Positions 45,380-56,103 are shown, numbered from the stretch's first letter. The stretch: DNA of 64,000 nt from Bacteroidota bacterium (GCA_030148165.1 JASBTZ010000003.1:372001-436000); one strand, 5' to 3'. Program-made: numbers and translations. Notes: a model not told the origin generated them from the sequence alone.

Positions 45380-45925
45380 TCACCACTTACCAGCGATGAA
45401 GCGTCGACTTCGGTGGAGGAAGGGAAAGCGACGCGACCAGTAGTGTGTTTTTCGCTTGTATTTTACCGGAACAAACTCTTTTATATCCCCATTTTCATCT
45501 TCTCTCTCAACAGGCTTTCCTCTTTTGATAACACTAAACCTATTACGCTCTCTTCTTTTGTAATCCAACTTGCCGGTACTGTCTTTGAATGATTCAATCG
45601 GATAATAATTCGTGTTGAACTTGGTATGTTGGGCTTTAGCTTGGTGACTTTCCGTCATAAAGAAAATGGAGGTGAAAAATGCTGCCGCTTTAATTCGTTT
45701 TGAAATTTTTACTTCACGAATAAAATCAGGATCTGTTTGTTCAATGGTCATTATACCACACAAGTCTGGATTCTCTGCTTTCATCTTTCTGATCTCAGAA
45801 ACCGATAAATGCGTCAGATCAAAAATTTCCTTGTCGCAACTTTCACAAAATCGTCCCTTATCGGTGCACTTCATTGCGTCGAAGTCCTCGTTGCAAACAA
45901 ATTTCATTTGAATCGTATCCTTCAT
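45380..45925 (-). CDS. Cysteine-rich N-domain protein with one membrane helix
   Basis: A 181-aa protein without a signal peptide. The N-terminal 70 residues carry a cysteine pattern seen in many Bacteroidetes proteins: VCNEDFDAMKCT, RFCESCDKEIFDLTHLS, DLCGIM. The CxxC arrangement suggests a small zinc or iron site in the cytoplasm. A single hydrophobic segment follows (about 83-95), and the C-terminal part is very basic. The function of the family is not established. It is divergent from the SlyD-type gene. Confidence 0.6.
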   Translation of the reverse strand: MKDTIQMKFVCNEDFDAMKCTDKGRFCESCDKEIFDLTHLSVSEIRKMKAENPDLCGIMTIEQTDPDFIREVKISKRIKAAAFFTSIFFMTESHQAKAQHTKFNTNYYPIESFKDSTGKLDYKRRERNRFSVIKRGKPVEREDENGDIKEFVPVKYKRKTHYWSRRFPFLHRSRRFIAGKW

Positions 45926-46032
45926 AATAGTTGCATTTGCATTAGAAATTAAAAAAATATAATTGAGTATTTATATTCAATGAAGATTCGCAGGAATTCC
46001 CTGTACAAATGGGCAGTCTCATTTATTCCTTG

Positions 46033-46040
46033 TATTTTTG
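46033..46040 (+). promoter_or_regulatory. -7 promoter element of the SlyD-type gene
   Basis: TATTTTTG is an exact TAnnTTTG match, 16 bases before the ATG at 46057. It lies inside the longer ORF starting at 46009, which argues for the later start. Confidence 0.55.
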
Positions 46041-46056
46041 GGCCAAAGAATTTAGA

Positions 46057-46539
46057 ATGAAAGTATCTGAAAACAAAGTGGTTTCACTGAATTACACGTT
46101 AAAAAACAGTGAAGGAGAAATTTTAGACACTTCAGAAGGAAGAGAACCTTTGGTATATCTTCACGGTGTTGGTGGACTTATTCCGGGACTGGAAGCAAGG
46201 CTTGAAGGTCACGAGAAGGGTGTTAAACTAGATCTGGTTATTCCTGCAGAAGAGGCGTACGGAACACGCAGAGACGAACTCTTGCATGTAGTACCGAAAA
46301 GCGGCTTCCAGGGCGATGAAGAAATGGCAGAAGGAATGCGTGTTCAATTACAGACAGAACAGGGTCCGGCTATTGCCACAATAGCAAAGATCGAAGACGA
46401 AAACGTTACACTTGATCTTAATCACCCATTGGCGGATATTGAATTACACTTCAATGTCGAAATAGTCGACTTACGAGAAGCGTCGGAAGATGAACTTAAC
46501 CATGGCCATGCTCACGGTCCGGGTGGACATCAACATTAA
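46057..46539 (+). CDS. slyD: FKBP-type peptidyl-prolyl isomerase, SlyD-like
   Basis: A 160-aa protein from ATG 46057. SlyD architecture: a split FKBP domain (about 1-67 and 120-140) with SLNYTLKNSEGEILDTSEG and LIPGLEARLEGHEKG, and an inserted-flap chaperone domain (about 70-120). The His-rich C-terminus (NHGHAHGPGGHQH) can bind nickel or other divalent metals, as in SlyD. It catalyses proline isomerisation during folding and may help metal delivery. It is cytoplasmic. It is a single gene with its own promoter and terminator. Confidence 0.88.
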   Translation: MKVSENKVVSLNYTLKNSEGEILDTSEGREPLVYLHGVGGLIPGLEARLEGHEKGVKLDLVIPAEEAYGTRRDELLHVVPKSGFQGDEEMAEGMRVQLQTEQGPAIATIAKIEDENVTLDLNHPLADIELHFNVEIVDLREASEDELNHGHAHGPGGHQH

Positions 46540-46556
46540 GAACGATAAAAATATGT

Positions 46557-46582
46557 AAAGCCACTTTCCAGTGGCTTTTTTA
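46557..46582 (+). terminator. Rho-independent terminator of the SlyD-type gene
   Basis: aaagccact, ttcc loop, agtggctttttt: a perfect stem followed by six T. Confidence 0.9.
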
Positions 46583-46681
46583 TTGACATAACTTTTAGGA
46601 ATTCACTTTTAGTAAAATTATTAACATGAAGTTCTTAATAAATTGTAGAATATATCGTAAATTGTGCGTCGAAATAAACGC

Positions 46682-49600
46682 ATGCAAAACGCTATGAAAA
46701 CTGCTCTAAACCTGGGGTTATTATCAATCCTTTCCTTATTCCTTTTTCAAACTTCCTTCGCACAGCTGTCAGTGAACAATGGATTCACCGCTCAACAGCT
46801 AAGCAATAACCTTGCGGGTGCGAATGTTAACACCTTTAACGCATCTATTACCGGGGACGCTCTCCAGTATGGGCAATTTAGTTATGTCGGTAATGATCTC
46901 GGATTGAATTCCGGTGTGATTCTCAGCACGGGAGACATATTTGATGCCGTTGGACCTAACAGTTCTGGAAGTACATCGAGCAACATGGGTGGACCTGGAG
47001 ATCCAGACTTGTCTGCGCTAGCCGGGTTTAACACGAATGATGCCGTCGTGTTTGAATTTGACTTCGAAGTACAGAGCACGGAGATCGAGTTCAATTTTGT
47101 GTTTTTATCTGAAGAGTATAATGAATTTGTTAATTCCGGATTTAATGATGTTTTCGCGTTTTTCATCTCAGGACCTGGAATCGTAGGACAAGAGAACCTG
47201 GCAATAGTTCCGGGAACTACAACTCCCGTAACAATCAACACGATTAATAACGGGTCGTTTTGGCAGTTCTATAACGACAATACCGGTGGAGGTGTTAACA
47301 TTGAATTTGACGGGTTTACGACCTTGATGACAGCTTCGAAGGATAGTCTTCAACAATGTGGAATCTACACACTATCATTAAGAATTGCAGATGGTTCAGA
47401 TAGCGCATTGGATTCAGGGGTTTTACTCGAAGAAAACTCATTGGTACAAGGAAATATTTCAGCTTCCAGTAGCACCTTCAGTGCAAACAACACCGCATTG
47501 GAAGGCTGTATAGAAGCTAGTTTCACGTTCGAATTAGACAGTATTCTACCCTACCCGATTAACATTCCAATCGGAACCGGAGGGTCGGCTATTAATGGTG
47601 TAGATTATGCTCAAATAGATACGATCATTACCATTCCGGCGGGACAACTTTCCGCTACAGTTATCATTGATGCTATTGCAGATGGAATTACAGAAGGTCA
47701 AGAAGTGGTGGAGCTCTATTACACTCCTGCTCCTTGTCAACCACAGGACACGGTCTTACTCTACATCGATGACTACACGCCTCTGGAGTACAATATATCA
47801 CCTACAGATGTCACCTGTAACGGAGCCAACGATGGCACCGTGGATTTAACAGTCACCGGTGGAATACCGCCATACACATTGACACTGACAGATTCACTAA
47901 CGGGAGACATTACGTCCTACACAACATTCCCAGTTACGGGGCTTGAGCCTGGAACGTATTATGTTGAAGTCATTGATGGCTATGGTTGTAGTGCAGATGA
48001 CATCATCGCAGGAAATTTCTTTGATGCAGGGCAGACATTTATTCCGGATGGCCAGGGACAATCGTGGTCGAGTGTTATTAATATGTCCGGATTTGGAGCC
48101 GGTGCTGTGGTTGAATCTCCGGATCAAATTCAATCTGTGTGTGCAACCATGGAACACTCTCGAATTGGAGAACTATTAGTCGAACTAACATCTCCCGGAG
48201 GGCAAACAGTTATTTTAAAGGAACAACCGGGTGGAAACGTAACGAACATGGGTGAGCCTTGTGCAATCGGCCCCACAGATGGTGGTGCGGGACCTGGTGA
48301 CACCTTACCGGGAATCGGATACACCTATTGCTGGCAGGAAATTTCAACATACGCAACAATGGTTGCGGAAGCAGGAAATTACACCTACACATACACAAAC
48401 CCTTGTGACTTAAGCATCCAATCTGACAAGTATCTACCTGCAGGCTCATACCAATCATATGAGCCGTTCTCAATGTTTGTGGGAGAGCCTTTAAACGGTC
48501 CGTGGACTATTACCGTGACAGATGAGATACCAAACAATAATGGTTACATATTCAACTGGAGTATTACGCTTCAGGCTGACCCACCGGATTCTGTATTTAC
48601 AATTTCAGAACCGCCTGCACCTGGCGTAACGTCCACAACAACTCTACCAGCATGTGGAGCAAGTGACGGAGCAATTGATATTACCGTAACAGGTGGCGCT
48701 CCTCCATTTACATTCCTATGGAATACGGGAGCAACAACTGAAGATATTTCCGGAATACCTGCGGGCACCTATACGGTAGACATCACGGATGATTCTTCTT
48801 GCGTGATCACTTATCAGGTAAACCTATCCAACACAGGCACTTTAACACTGACTGGAAACGTAACAGACGAACTCTGCGCAAATGCAGATGACGGAGCAAT
48901 TGATCTGACTGTTTCAGGAACTGCACCATTCACTTTTAACTGGGACAATGGTGCTACAACGGAGGATATTAGTGGTCTTGCGCCAGGAACATATACCGTT
49001 CAGGTGTCTGACGCAGGAGGATGCCAGGGAGTTATGTCATTCACGGTAACAGCTGCACCAAATATTAATATTTCAGCAAATATCACCGATGAAAATTGTG
49101 GTGACGGTGAAGGAATAATTAACATTACGGTGCTAGGTGCGGCAACACCAACTACATTCTTATGGAGTAATGGTGAGACAACGGAAGATATTGACGAATT
49201 AACTCAAGGTCAGTACTACGTAGATCTGATTGATGCAAATGGATGTACCGCTACAGATACCTTTACGGTTATCAACCTGGCGGGTAACTGCGTGCCAAAC
49301 TGTGACTTGTCAATTACAGGAAATTCGGTCTCAAATGAGACCTGTGGTCAGGGAGATGGAAGCATCAACCTAACAACGTTCACCACTAGTGGACCAAATT
49401 CTTACTCATGGAATACCGGACAGACAACAGAAGATATCTATTTCCTTTCTGCCGGAACGTATGTCGTTACAATAACAGATCAGGAAGGATGTGAGGTTAT
49501 CCAATCTTACACAATCACAAATGAAACAGGTGGTCTTGCGATCACTAGTATTAATACAACCAATGAGAACTGTGGTAACGGACAAGGTGCAGCGGATGCA

Positions 49601-52600
49601 ACTATAACAGGCGGGGCTTTACCTTACACTTACGATTGGAGCAATGGTGCAACTACACAGGATCTAACAGGAGTCTCAGCAGGAACGTACACGCTCACTG
49701 TTACAGACGCGAATGGCTGTTCTGTTTATCAGACGGTAACTATTAATAACGTGACCAATGGATTGACCCAAACGTATGGTAACGCAGTTGATGAAGTATG
49801 TAGTAATGGTACCGGTTCTATTGATATTATTATCTCTGGTGGGCAGCAACCTTACTCATACAGCTGGAGTAATGGTTCAAATTCAGAAGACCTTACAGGA
49901 TTATCTGCTGGATCTTATACCTGTACAATTACAGACGGAAGTGGCTGTTCCATTACAACTCCAACCTATGTGGTAGGAAATCAGTCAGGAACATTATCAT
50001 TGGATAACACGGATGTGGATAACGAAGTTTGCTCGAACAACTTAGGAGATATCGAGCTATTTATTTCGGGAGGAAACGGTCCTGTTTCCATTCTCTGGAA
50101 TACCGGAGCCACAACTTCTCAAATTTCCAACCTCACGGCAGGCACATACTCAGCCACTATTACGGATAGTGCAGGATGTTCTGTCAATACTGGCAACCTG
50201 ATTGTTCAGAATGAAAGCGGAACTTTGAGTCTGGACGGAGTAAGTTCATTTGACGAGTTATGTGGCAACAGTACTGGTTCTATCAATATTTCAGTATCAG
50301 GCGGAAGTGGCCCTATTAGCTATCAATGGAGCAATGGTTCAACATCTGAAGACATTACCAATCTGACGGCAGGAAATTATACGTGTATAATTACAGATAC
50401 GATCGGATGCGAGGTGCAAGCCGGAGCAACCATTAACAACGATCCGGGAGTAATCAATATCGACAACATCATCGTAACCGATGAAAACTGTGGTGCGGGT
50501 GACGGTGCTCTGGATCTGATAGTGTCGGGAGCAACAGCCCCTGTGTCATATGACTGGAGCAACGGTGCCACAACAGAAGATCTCGTCGGGATTAATGCAG
50601 GAAACTACACGGTAACCGTCGTTGACGCCAACGGATGTACAACAGACGGTTCTGCCACTGTAAATAACTTGACGAATGGATTATCATTGGATAATGATCA
50701 GGTAACAAATGAGCAGTGTGGAGGATCTGATGGAGCTATTGATATCACAATTAGTGGTGGTATTGCTCCTATTACATTTACTTGGTCTTCGGGTCAGACG
50801 ACAGAAGACATCTCTGGACTACCTGCCGGAACTTACACCTGTACGATAACAGACAACACAGGATGTGTCGTTAATGCGGGTCCATATACGATTAATAATA
50901 GTTCAGGTGGACTCAATGCTGTTGTTACCAGCTCAACCAATGAAAGCTGCGGTAATGGCTCCGGGTCAATTGACATTACGACAAATGGAGGTACGACTCC
51001 TTACACATTCAACTGGAACTCGGGACAGTCAACAGAGGATATTTCCGGTCTTTCGGCGGGAACATACACACTTACCGTAACTGATGCATCTGGTTGTGAA
51101 GATATCGTAACGGTTAATATTCTTAACGATGCAGGAACACTAGACATCACCTCAATCGTTATCACAGATGATATCTGCACGGATACAACCGGTGCAATTG
51201 ATATAACCGTTACCGGTGGTACACCAGGGTACACTTTTACCTGGTCAAACGCAGCAACAACTGAGGATATTAACACTTTAATTGCGGGCACTTATGACGT
51301 TACAGTTACCGATGCAGCCGGATGCTCATTGAATAGTGGTAACATAATAGTTAATAGCAATGGAGGCAACCTGACAGTGACAGGAATAAACGTAGTAAAT
51401 ACAAACTGTGGTGACTCACTCGGAAACGTGGACCTGATCATTTCAGGAGCGACGGGATCCGTGTCATATCTATGGTCCAATGGCTCCACATCACAGGACC
51501 TGAATATGGTGCCTGCAGGATCTTATTCGGGAACTGCCACTGATGTTGCAGGGTGTTCGGTTAGCTTCTCAGCTACTGTTTTTGATGATCCTGGTAACTT
51601 AACCCTAACAGATCTTATTTCGGATGCGACCTGTAACTCACTGAATGGCGCAATCGACCTGACAGTAAATGGAAATACGGGTCCAAATACTTACTTATGG
51701 TCAAATGGAGCCACGACTGAAGATATAAGCGGGATACCGGGAGGAACATATATATGCAACGTCGTTGATAGTTTGGGATGTTCGATAACTTATACAGGAA
51801 CAGTGATTGATCTTGGAAACCCTCAGATCGTAGGAATCACTACTTCTGACGAGACCTGTGGAAACAGCGACGGATCTATCTTAATAAACGTTTCAGGAGG
51901 AACTGGTCCTTACACCTACAGCTGGAATGGACCGCCAGCAAACCCGTGTTGTACTTATACACTGGATATGCAGGATCAAGGTAATAGCTGGAACGGCGCA
52001 TCTGTAGACGTAATGATCAACGGGGTACTCCAGGGATCTTATACTGTTCCGGGAGGTGGCGCAAACATTGAAACATTCCCGGTTTGTACAGGCGATTCAA
52101 TTGAATTGTACTGGAATCCTGGTGGCTTTGATAATGAAGTTTCTTTTGATCTATTAGATGGATCAGGAACGATCATATTCAGCCAGGGAGCTAACCCTCC
52201 AACTGGAACGGCACTCTATAGCGATGTAGCGTCCTGCACTCCTCCTCCTATGGATAGTGAGTATATCTCTGGTTTGGTGGCAGGAACTTACACTGTTGTT
52301 GTAACTGACGCGAGTGGTTGTCAGGATAGTACAGATATCACCATTATTAATACTTCTGGAAATCTTCAATTCGTTAACCAGTTTGTAACTGATGAAACAT
52401 GTTCGAATGCAAATGGCTCCATCGATATTACCATTTCAGGGTCCGCACCTTACACGTTTGACTGGAGTAACGGTGCTACAACCGAAGACATCACTGATCT
52501 TGCTGCAGGAACATATACAGTAAACATTACGGATCAGAATGGATGTATGATTAGTGGAGCATATACACTTACTAATATCACAAACGGATTAACTATCTCC

Positions 52601-55450
52601 TCTTCAACTGTAACAGATGAAAACTGCGGAGACGGAATGGGTGCCATTTCAATTACACCAACAGGTGGAGCCGGAACACTTTCATTCAACTGGAGTAACG
52701 GATTTACAGCTCAGAACATTACGAATCTAAGTGCTGGATCCTATACCGTAACTGTATCTGACGGAAGTGTTTGTGATTACCAGGAAACATTCATCGTTTC
52801 AAATAATACGGGAGGCTTTACAGCAACAGCAGTGGTGACAGACGAAGGTTGTGGTCAGTCTGATGGTGGAATTGATCAAACGATTTCAGGCGGAACAGCA
52901 CCTTATTCGTTTGTATGGAATACCGGAGGTAACTCTGAAGATCTAACAAACATCGTTGCAGGAACATACACCTGTACGATTACAGATAATACGGGATGCA
53001 CCTTTATTGAAACATATACGGTTTCTGGAACAAACAATGGACTTACCCTAACAGCAAATACTGTCGATGAAGATTGTGGTGGCAATGATGGAAGCATCAA
53101 CCTAACAGTTAACGGAGGTTCAGGAAACTATGTTTATGATTGGAGCAATGGTGCAACCACGCAAGATATTATTGGACTGAGCTATGGAAACTACTCGGTT
53201 ACGGTAACAGATACAAGTTCAGGTTGTATTGCTACGGGCACGTATAATGTTGCTTCAACGGGAAGCTTTAACTATACAGCTTCCATTATCGATGAAACCT
53301 GCGCGACTGGAAATGGAGCTATCAATCTGACATTTGGTGGGTTTAATCAGCCGGATCAGATCACATGGAGTACAGGAGCTACTACAGAAGATATTTCCGG
53401 ACTGTCATCAGGATGGTATGTTGTAACAATTGAAGAGTTTGGTTTTGGAGCTTGTGCAATGGTCGATTCATTCTTTGTGGATGTAATTCCAGGCACGATC
53501 TACATCGATTCAATTGTCGTAACAAATGAAACATGTTCGTACAACGACGGTGCACTTGATGCATTTATCAGCGGTGGAATTGCTCCACTGTCTTACAGCT
53601 GGAGTAACGGTGCTACAACTGAAGACATTTCAGGGCTTGATGGAGGAACGTACACACTCACCGTAACAGATGCGGATGGATGTACTTTTACAGCAAGTGA
53701 AAACATACTGAGCTATACCTTCGGATTCGGAATTTCGGGTGCAGCTGTAGCGGATGAAAACTGCGGAGACACAACGGGCGCCATAGACATTACGATATCC
53801 GGTGGAACAGGTCCATTCTCCTACAGCTGGAGTAATGGCGCTACTACCGAGGATATTAATACACTAAGTGCGGGAACGTACACGGTAACTGTAACAGATG
53901 CAAGCGGATGTAGTATTAGTAATTCCTTTGAAGTTGAAAACTTCACAAATGGACTTGTTGTGGATGTCCTTGTGACTGATGAGACTTGTGGAGGCATGAA
54001 CGGTGCAATTGACTTGACTGTCACAGGTGGTACAGCTCCTATTACATTCAACTGGAGTAACGCTGCAACTACAGAGGACATCGCAAATCTCGATGGAGGA
54101 ACCTATACATGCCTCATTACTGACGGATCAGGATGTACGATCAACATCAATGAGACAATCGTCTCATACAGTGAGAACTTTGATATTGGAACTCCTGTGG
54201 TAGTTGACGAAAACTGTGGAGACGGTACAGGATCAATTACACTGAATCCAACTGGAGGAACCGGAGCGCTTAATTACAACTGGACAGTTCCTAACCCTTG
54301 TTGCAGTTATACATTGAATATGTATGATTTGAACAACAACGGATGGGGAGGAAATCCTCAGCCTGAAGTAATCGTTTATATCAACGGTGTGAACTATGGC
54401 AACTTCACGGTTCCGACGGGTAACGGCAACAACTTCAACACAGTACAGATTCCGATTTGTCAAGGTGATGTATTGGATTTCGAATATGCTGAAGGACAGC
54501 AAAACCAGAATAACACCTATGAAGTATTGAACAGCCAGGGTGTCGTTATCTTTGAAGATGGACCAAATCCATTTAACGGAATTGCATTTACAACTACCGC
54601 TACCTGTAGCGAAGGAAACGTAAACCAGCTCACAGATCTGAACGCTGGAACCTATACCGTTGAAATAACAGACAGTGTGGGTTGTGTAATTCAGGATACT
54701 TTTGTTGTTAACAATATAACCGGTGGCTTTGGAATCGATACTGCGATTGTTTCGCACGAAACCTGTCAAACAATGAATGGAGCAATTGATATAACCATCA
54801 TTGGTGGTGCAACTCCATATACTTACAGTTGGAGTAATGGCGAGACCACAGAAGACATTACAGGTCTTGCAGCAGGAACTTACACAGTTACAATCACGGA
54901 TAATGCAGGATGTGAAGTTTCGGCAAGCTATACAATTAACAATACGGGATCCGGTGTGGACATTACAAGTACTAACGTGACAGATGCGACTTGTGCGACT
55001 TGTGCAGATGGAGCAATTGACATTGTCATGGGTGGAGCAACTGCACCATACACCTTTAGTTGGAACACCGGAGATAACACGGAAGACCTTACAGGACTTA
55101 ATCCGGGAATTTACGATGTTACCATTACCAATGCCGATGGTTGTGATACTACCCTAACATTCTTCGTGTTAAATGTAGCTTCTGTTGAAGGAATGAATGG
55201 AATTTATTTGAGTATTCATCCGAATCCTTCAGATGGATTAATTGGAATAAGCTACTCCAATCTGACCGGTTCAGAACTTGATATTGAGATACTCGATGCT
55301 GCAGGTCGATTAATCATGCAGCTAACAAAAGATCTGGACGGAAGTAATGGAGAAGTTGAGCTGGACTTGAGTGACCTCCCTCCTGCTTCCTATGTATTAA
55401 GATTGAAACATGAAGGTGATCAATTCATCAAAAGAGTAATTTTACATTAA
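46682..55450 (+). CDS. Giant SprB-repeat surface adhesin with T9SS tail
   Basis: About 2922 aa. The start is taken at ATG 46682. GTG 46664 and ATG 46694 are alternatives, and all give a signal peptide ending TSFAQ. Order: a choice-of-anchor L type N-domain (about 35-240, FVFLSEEYNEFVNSGFNDVF), a Calx-beta-like segment (about 265-370), a P-domain-like jelly roll (about 455-640), then 27 SprB-type repeats of about 75 aa (TDENCG ... GAIDITVSGG ... SNGATTEDISGL ... AGTYTVTVTD.GC), and a C-terminal sorting domain (LSIHPNPSDGLIGI). SprB adhesins move on the cell surface during gliding and are exported by T9SS. Two repeats are split by ~100-aa inserts. The gene is single, with a hairpin after the stop. 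Confidence 0.88.
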   Translation: MQNAMKTALNLGLLSILSLFLFQTSFAQLSVNNGFTAQQLSNNLAGANVNTFNASITGDALQYGQFSYVGNDLGLNSGVILSTGDIFDAVGPNSSGSTSSNMGGPGDPDLSALAGFNTNDAVVFEFDFEVQSTEIEFNFVFLSEEYNEFVNSGFNDVFAFFISGPGIVGQENLAIVPGTTTPVTINTINNGSFWQFYNDNTGGGVNIEFDGFTTLMTASKDSLQQCGIYTLSLRIADGSDSALDSGVLLEENSLVQGNISASSSTFSANNTALEGCIEASFTFELDSILPYPINIPIGTGGSAINGVDYAQIDTIITIPAGQLSATVIIDAIADGITEGQEVVELYYTPAPCQPQDTVLLYIDDYTPLEYNISPTDVTCNGANDGTVDLTVTGGIPPYTLTLTDSLTGDITSYTTFPVTGLEPGTYYVEVIDGYGCSADDIIAGNFFDAGQTFIPDGQGQSWSSVINMSGFGAGAVVESPDQIQSVCATMEHSRIGELLVELTSPGGQTVILKEQPGGNVTNMGEPCAIGPTDGGAGPGDTLPGIGYTYCWQEISTYATMVAEAGNYTYTYTNPCDLSIQSDKYLPAGSYQSYEPFSMFVGEPLNGPWTITVTDEIPNNNGYIFNWSITLQADPPDSVFTISEPPAPGVTSTTTLPACGASDGAIDITVTGGAPPFTFLWNTGATTEDISGIPAGTYTVDITDDSSCVITYQVNLSNTGTLTLTGNVTDELCANADDGAIDLTVSGTAPFTFNWDNGATTEDISGLAPGTYTVQVSDAGGCQGVMSFTVTAAPNINISANITDENCGDGEGIINITVLGAATPTTFLWSNGETTEDIDELTQGQYYVDLIDANGCTATDTFTVINLAGNCVPNCDLSITGNSVSNETCGQGDGSINLTTFTTSGPNSYSWNTGQTTEDIYFLSAGTYVVTITDQEGCEVIQSYTITNETGGLAITSINTTNENCGNGQGAADATITGGALPYTYDWSNGATTQDLTGVSAGTYTLTVTDANGCSVYQTVTINNVTNGLTQTYGNAVDEVCSNGTGSIDIIISGGQQPYSYSWSNGSNSEDLTGLSAGSYTCTITDGSGCSITTPTYVVGNQSGTLSLDNTDVDNEVCSNNLGDIELFISGGNGPVSILWNTGATTSQISNLTAGTYSATITDSAGCSVNTGNLIVQNESGTLSLDGVSSFDELCGNSTGSINISVSGGSGPISYQWSNGSTSEDITNLTAGNYTCIITDTIGCEVQAGATINNDPGVINIDNIIVTDENCGAGDGALDLIVSGATAPVSYDWSNGATTEDLVGINAGNYTVTVVDANGCTTDGSATVNNLTNGLSLDNDQVTNEQCGGSDGAIDITISGGIAPITFTWSSGQTTEDISGLPAGTYTCTITDNTGCVVNAGPYTINNSSGGLNAVVTSSTNESCGNGSGSIDITTNGGTTPYTFNWNSGQSTEDISGLSAGTYTLTVTDASGCEDIVTVNILNDAGTLDITSIVITDDICTDTTGAIDITVTGGTPGYTFTWSNAATTEDINTLIAGTYDVTVTDAAGCSLNSGNIIVNSNGGNLTVTGINVVNTNCGDSLGNVDLIISGATGSVSYLWSNGSTSQDLNMVPAGSYSGTATDVAGCSVSFSATVFDDPGNLTLTDLISDATCNSLNGAIDLTVNGNTGPNTYLWSNGATTEDISGIPGGTYICNVVDSLGCSITYTGTVIDLGNPQIVGITTSDETCGNSDGSILINVSGGTGPYTYSWNGPPANPCCTYTLDMQDQGNSWNGASVDVMINGVLQGSYTVPGGGANIETFPVCTGDSIELYWNPGGFDNEVSFDLLDGSGTIIFSQGANPPTGTALYSDVASCTPPPMDSEYISGLVAGTYTVVVTDASGCQDSTDITIINTSGNLQFVNQFVTDETCSNANGSIDITISGSAPYTFDWSNGATTEDITDLAAGTYTVNITDQNGCMISGAYTLTNITNGLTISSSTVTDENCGDGMGAISITPTGGAGTLSFNWSNGFTAQNITNLSAGSYTVTVSDGSVCDYQETFIVSNNTGGFTATAVVTDEGCGQSDGGIDQTISGGTAPYSFVWNTGGNSEDLTNIVAGTYTCTITDNTGCTFIETYTVSGTNNGLTLTANTVDEDCGGNDGSINLTVNGGSGNYVYDWSNGATTQDIIGLSYGNYSVTVTDTSSGCIATGTYNVASTGSFNYTASIIDETCATGNGAINLTFGGFNQPDQITWSTGATTEDISGLSSGWYVVTIEEFGFGACAMVDSFFVDVIPGTIYIDSIVVTNETCSYNDGALDAFISGGIAPLSYSWSNGATTEDISGLDGGTYTLTVTDADGCTFTASENILSYTFGFGISGAAVADENCGDTTGAIDITISGGTGPFSYSWSNGATTEDINTLSAGTYTVTVTDASGCSISNSFEVENFTNGLVVDVLVTDETCGGMNGAIDLTVTGGTAPITFNWSNAATTEDIANLDGGTYTCLITDGSGCTININETIVSYSENFDIGTPVVVDENCGDGTGSITLNPTGGTGALNYNWTVPNPCCSYTLNMYDLNNNGWGGNPQPEVIVYINGVNYGNFTVPTGNGNNFNTVQIPICQGDVLDFEYAEGQQNQNNTYEVLNSQGVVIFEDGPNPFNGIAFTTTATCSEGNVNQLTDLNAGTYTVEITDSVGCVIQDTFVVNNITGGFGIDTAIVSHETCQTMNGAIDITIIGGATPYTYSWSNGETTEDITGLAAGTYTVTITDNAGCEVSASYTINNTGSGVDITSTNVTDATCATCADGAIDIVMGGATAPYTFSWNTGDNTEDLTGLNPGIYDVTITNADGCDTTLTFFVLNVASVEGMNGIYLSIHPNPSDGLIGISYSNLTGSELDIEILDAAGRLIMQLTKDLDGSNGEVELDLSDLPPASYVLRLKHEGDQFIKRVILH
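47785..55146 (+). repeat. 27 tandem SprB-type coding repeats
   Basis: Units of about 225 nt are repeated without spacer and diverged at DNA level. The first unit is the least typical, and units 16 and 25 of the series carry inserts (about 51937-52260 and 54292-54610), both starting with NPCC and ending with a Cys. The array could change length by recombination. Confidence 0.85.
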
Positions 55451-55453
55451 AAA

Positions 55454-55482
55454 TAATAGGCCTCTCGTAAGGGAGGCTTATT
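55454..55482 (+). terminator. Hairpin after the adhesin gene
   Basis: aataggcctc / gagg-cttatt dyad directly after the stop. The T-run is short, so termination may be weak. Confidence 0.55.
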
Positions 55483-55537
55483 ACATGATGTAAATCATTT
55501 ATTTAACAGTACTTATTAATTAATTTCAACCCTAATT

Positions 55538-56092
55538 ATGATGAAAGCAACAATGCGAAATATTTATATACTGGTAGTTTTGATATTAATTAGTAGTTTA
55601 TCACTAAAAGCACAGAACATGAATATTTATGATATTAAAATGGAATCATTAAGTGGCGATACGATTGACTTTGCAGATTTCAAAGGAAAGAAACTATTGA
55701 TCGTAAACGTTGCTTCTAAATGCGGTTTCACCCCTCAATATGCCGGACTCCAGGAGCTACACGAAGAATATGGTGAAGATGTAACGATATTAGGCGTACC
55801 CTGTAATCAATTTGGTGGACAGGAACCTGGTAGCCATGAAGAAATAGCTGAATTTTGTCAGAAAAACTATGGGGTCTCATTTTTGATTACTGAGAAAGTG
55901 GATGTAAAAGGTAAGGAACAGCATCCTTTGTATACCTGGTTAACAAATAAAGAACAAAATGGTGTTGAAGATTCCAGCGTGAAGTGGAATTTCCACAAAT
56001 ACATCATTGACGAAGAAGGAAATCTTATTGGTGAATTCGGTAGTAGAACTGAGCCAATGAGCGAAGAAATAATTAATCTAATTAAAAAGTAA
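55538..56092 (+). CDS. Glutathione peroxidase family protein, exported
   Basis: A 184-aa protein with a signal peptide ending LKAQ (about residue 26), so it acts in the periplasm. The peroxidatic residue is cysteine, not selenocysteine: VASKCGFTPQY, Cys62. The other catalytic residues are present: Gln95 in FGGQEPG, and Trp150 and Asn151 in VKWNFHKY. Cys107 in EFCQKNYG fits the resolving cysteine of thioredoxin-dependent members. It reduces peroxides, probably with thioredoxin-like donors rather than glutathione. The following UspA gene is 11 nt away, so the two form a stress operon. Confidence 0.9.
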   Translation: MMKATMRNIYILVVLILISSLSLKAQNMNIYDIKMESLSGDTIDFADFKGKKLLIVNVASKCGFTPQYAGLQELHEEYGEDVTILGVPCNQFGGQEPGSHEEIAEFCQKNYGVSFLITEKVDVKGKEQHPLYTWLTNKEQNGVEDSSVKWNFHKYIIDEEGNLIGEFGSRTEPMSEEIINLIKK

Positions 56093-56103
56093 CACGAAAC
56101 ATT

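Noticed and set aside
54233-54769. Minus-strand ORF of 178 codons inside the adhesin
   Set aside because: Antisense to SprB repeats and the insert module. No signal or domain is seen.
47785-55146. Possible CRISPR or satellite array from the dense repeats
   Set aside because: The repeats are ~225-nt coding units in one open frame, diverged at DNA level, with no spacer structure. They are SprB-type protein repeats.
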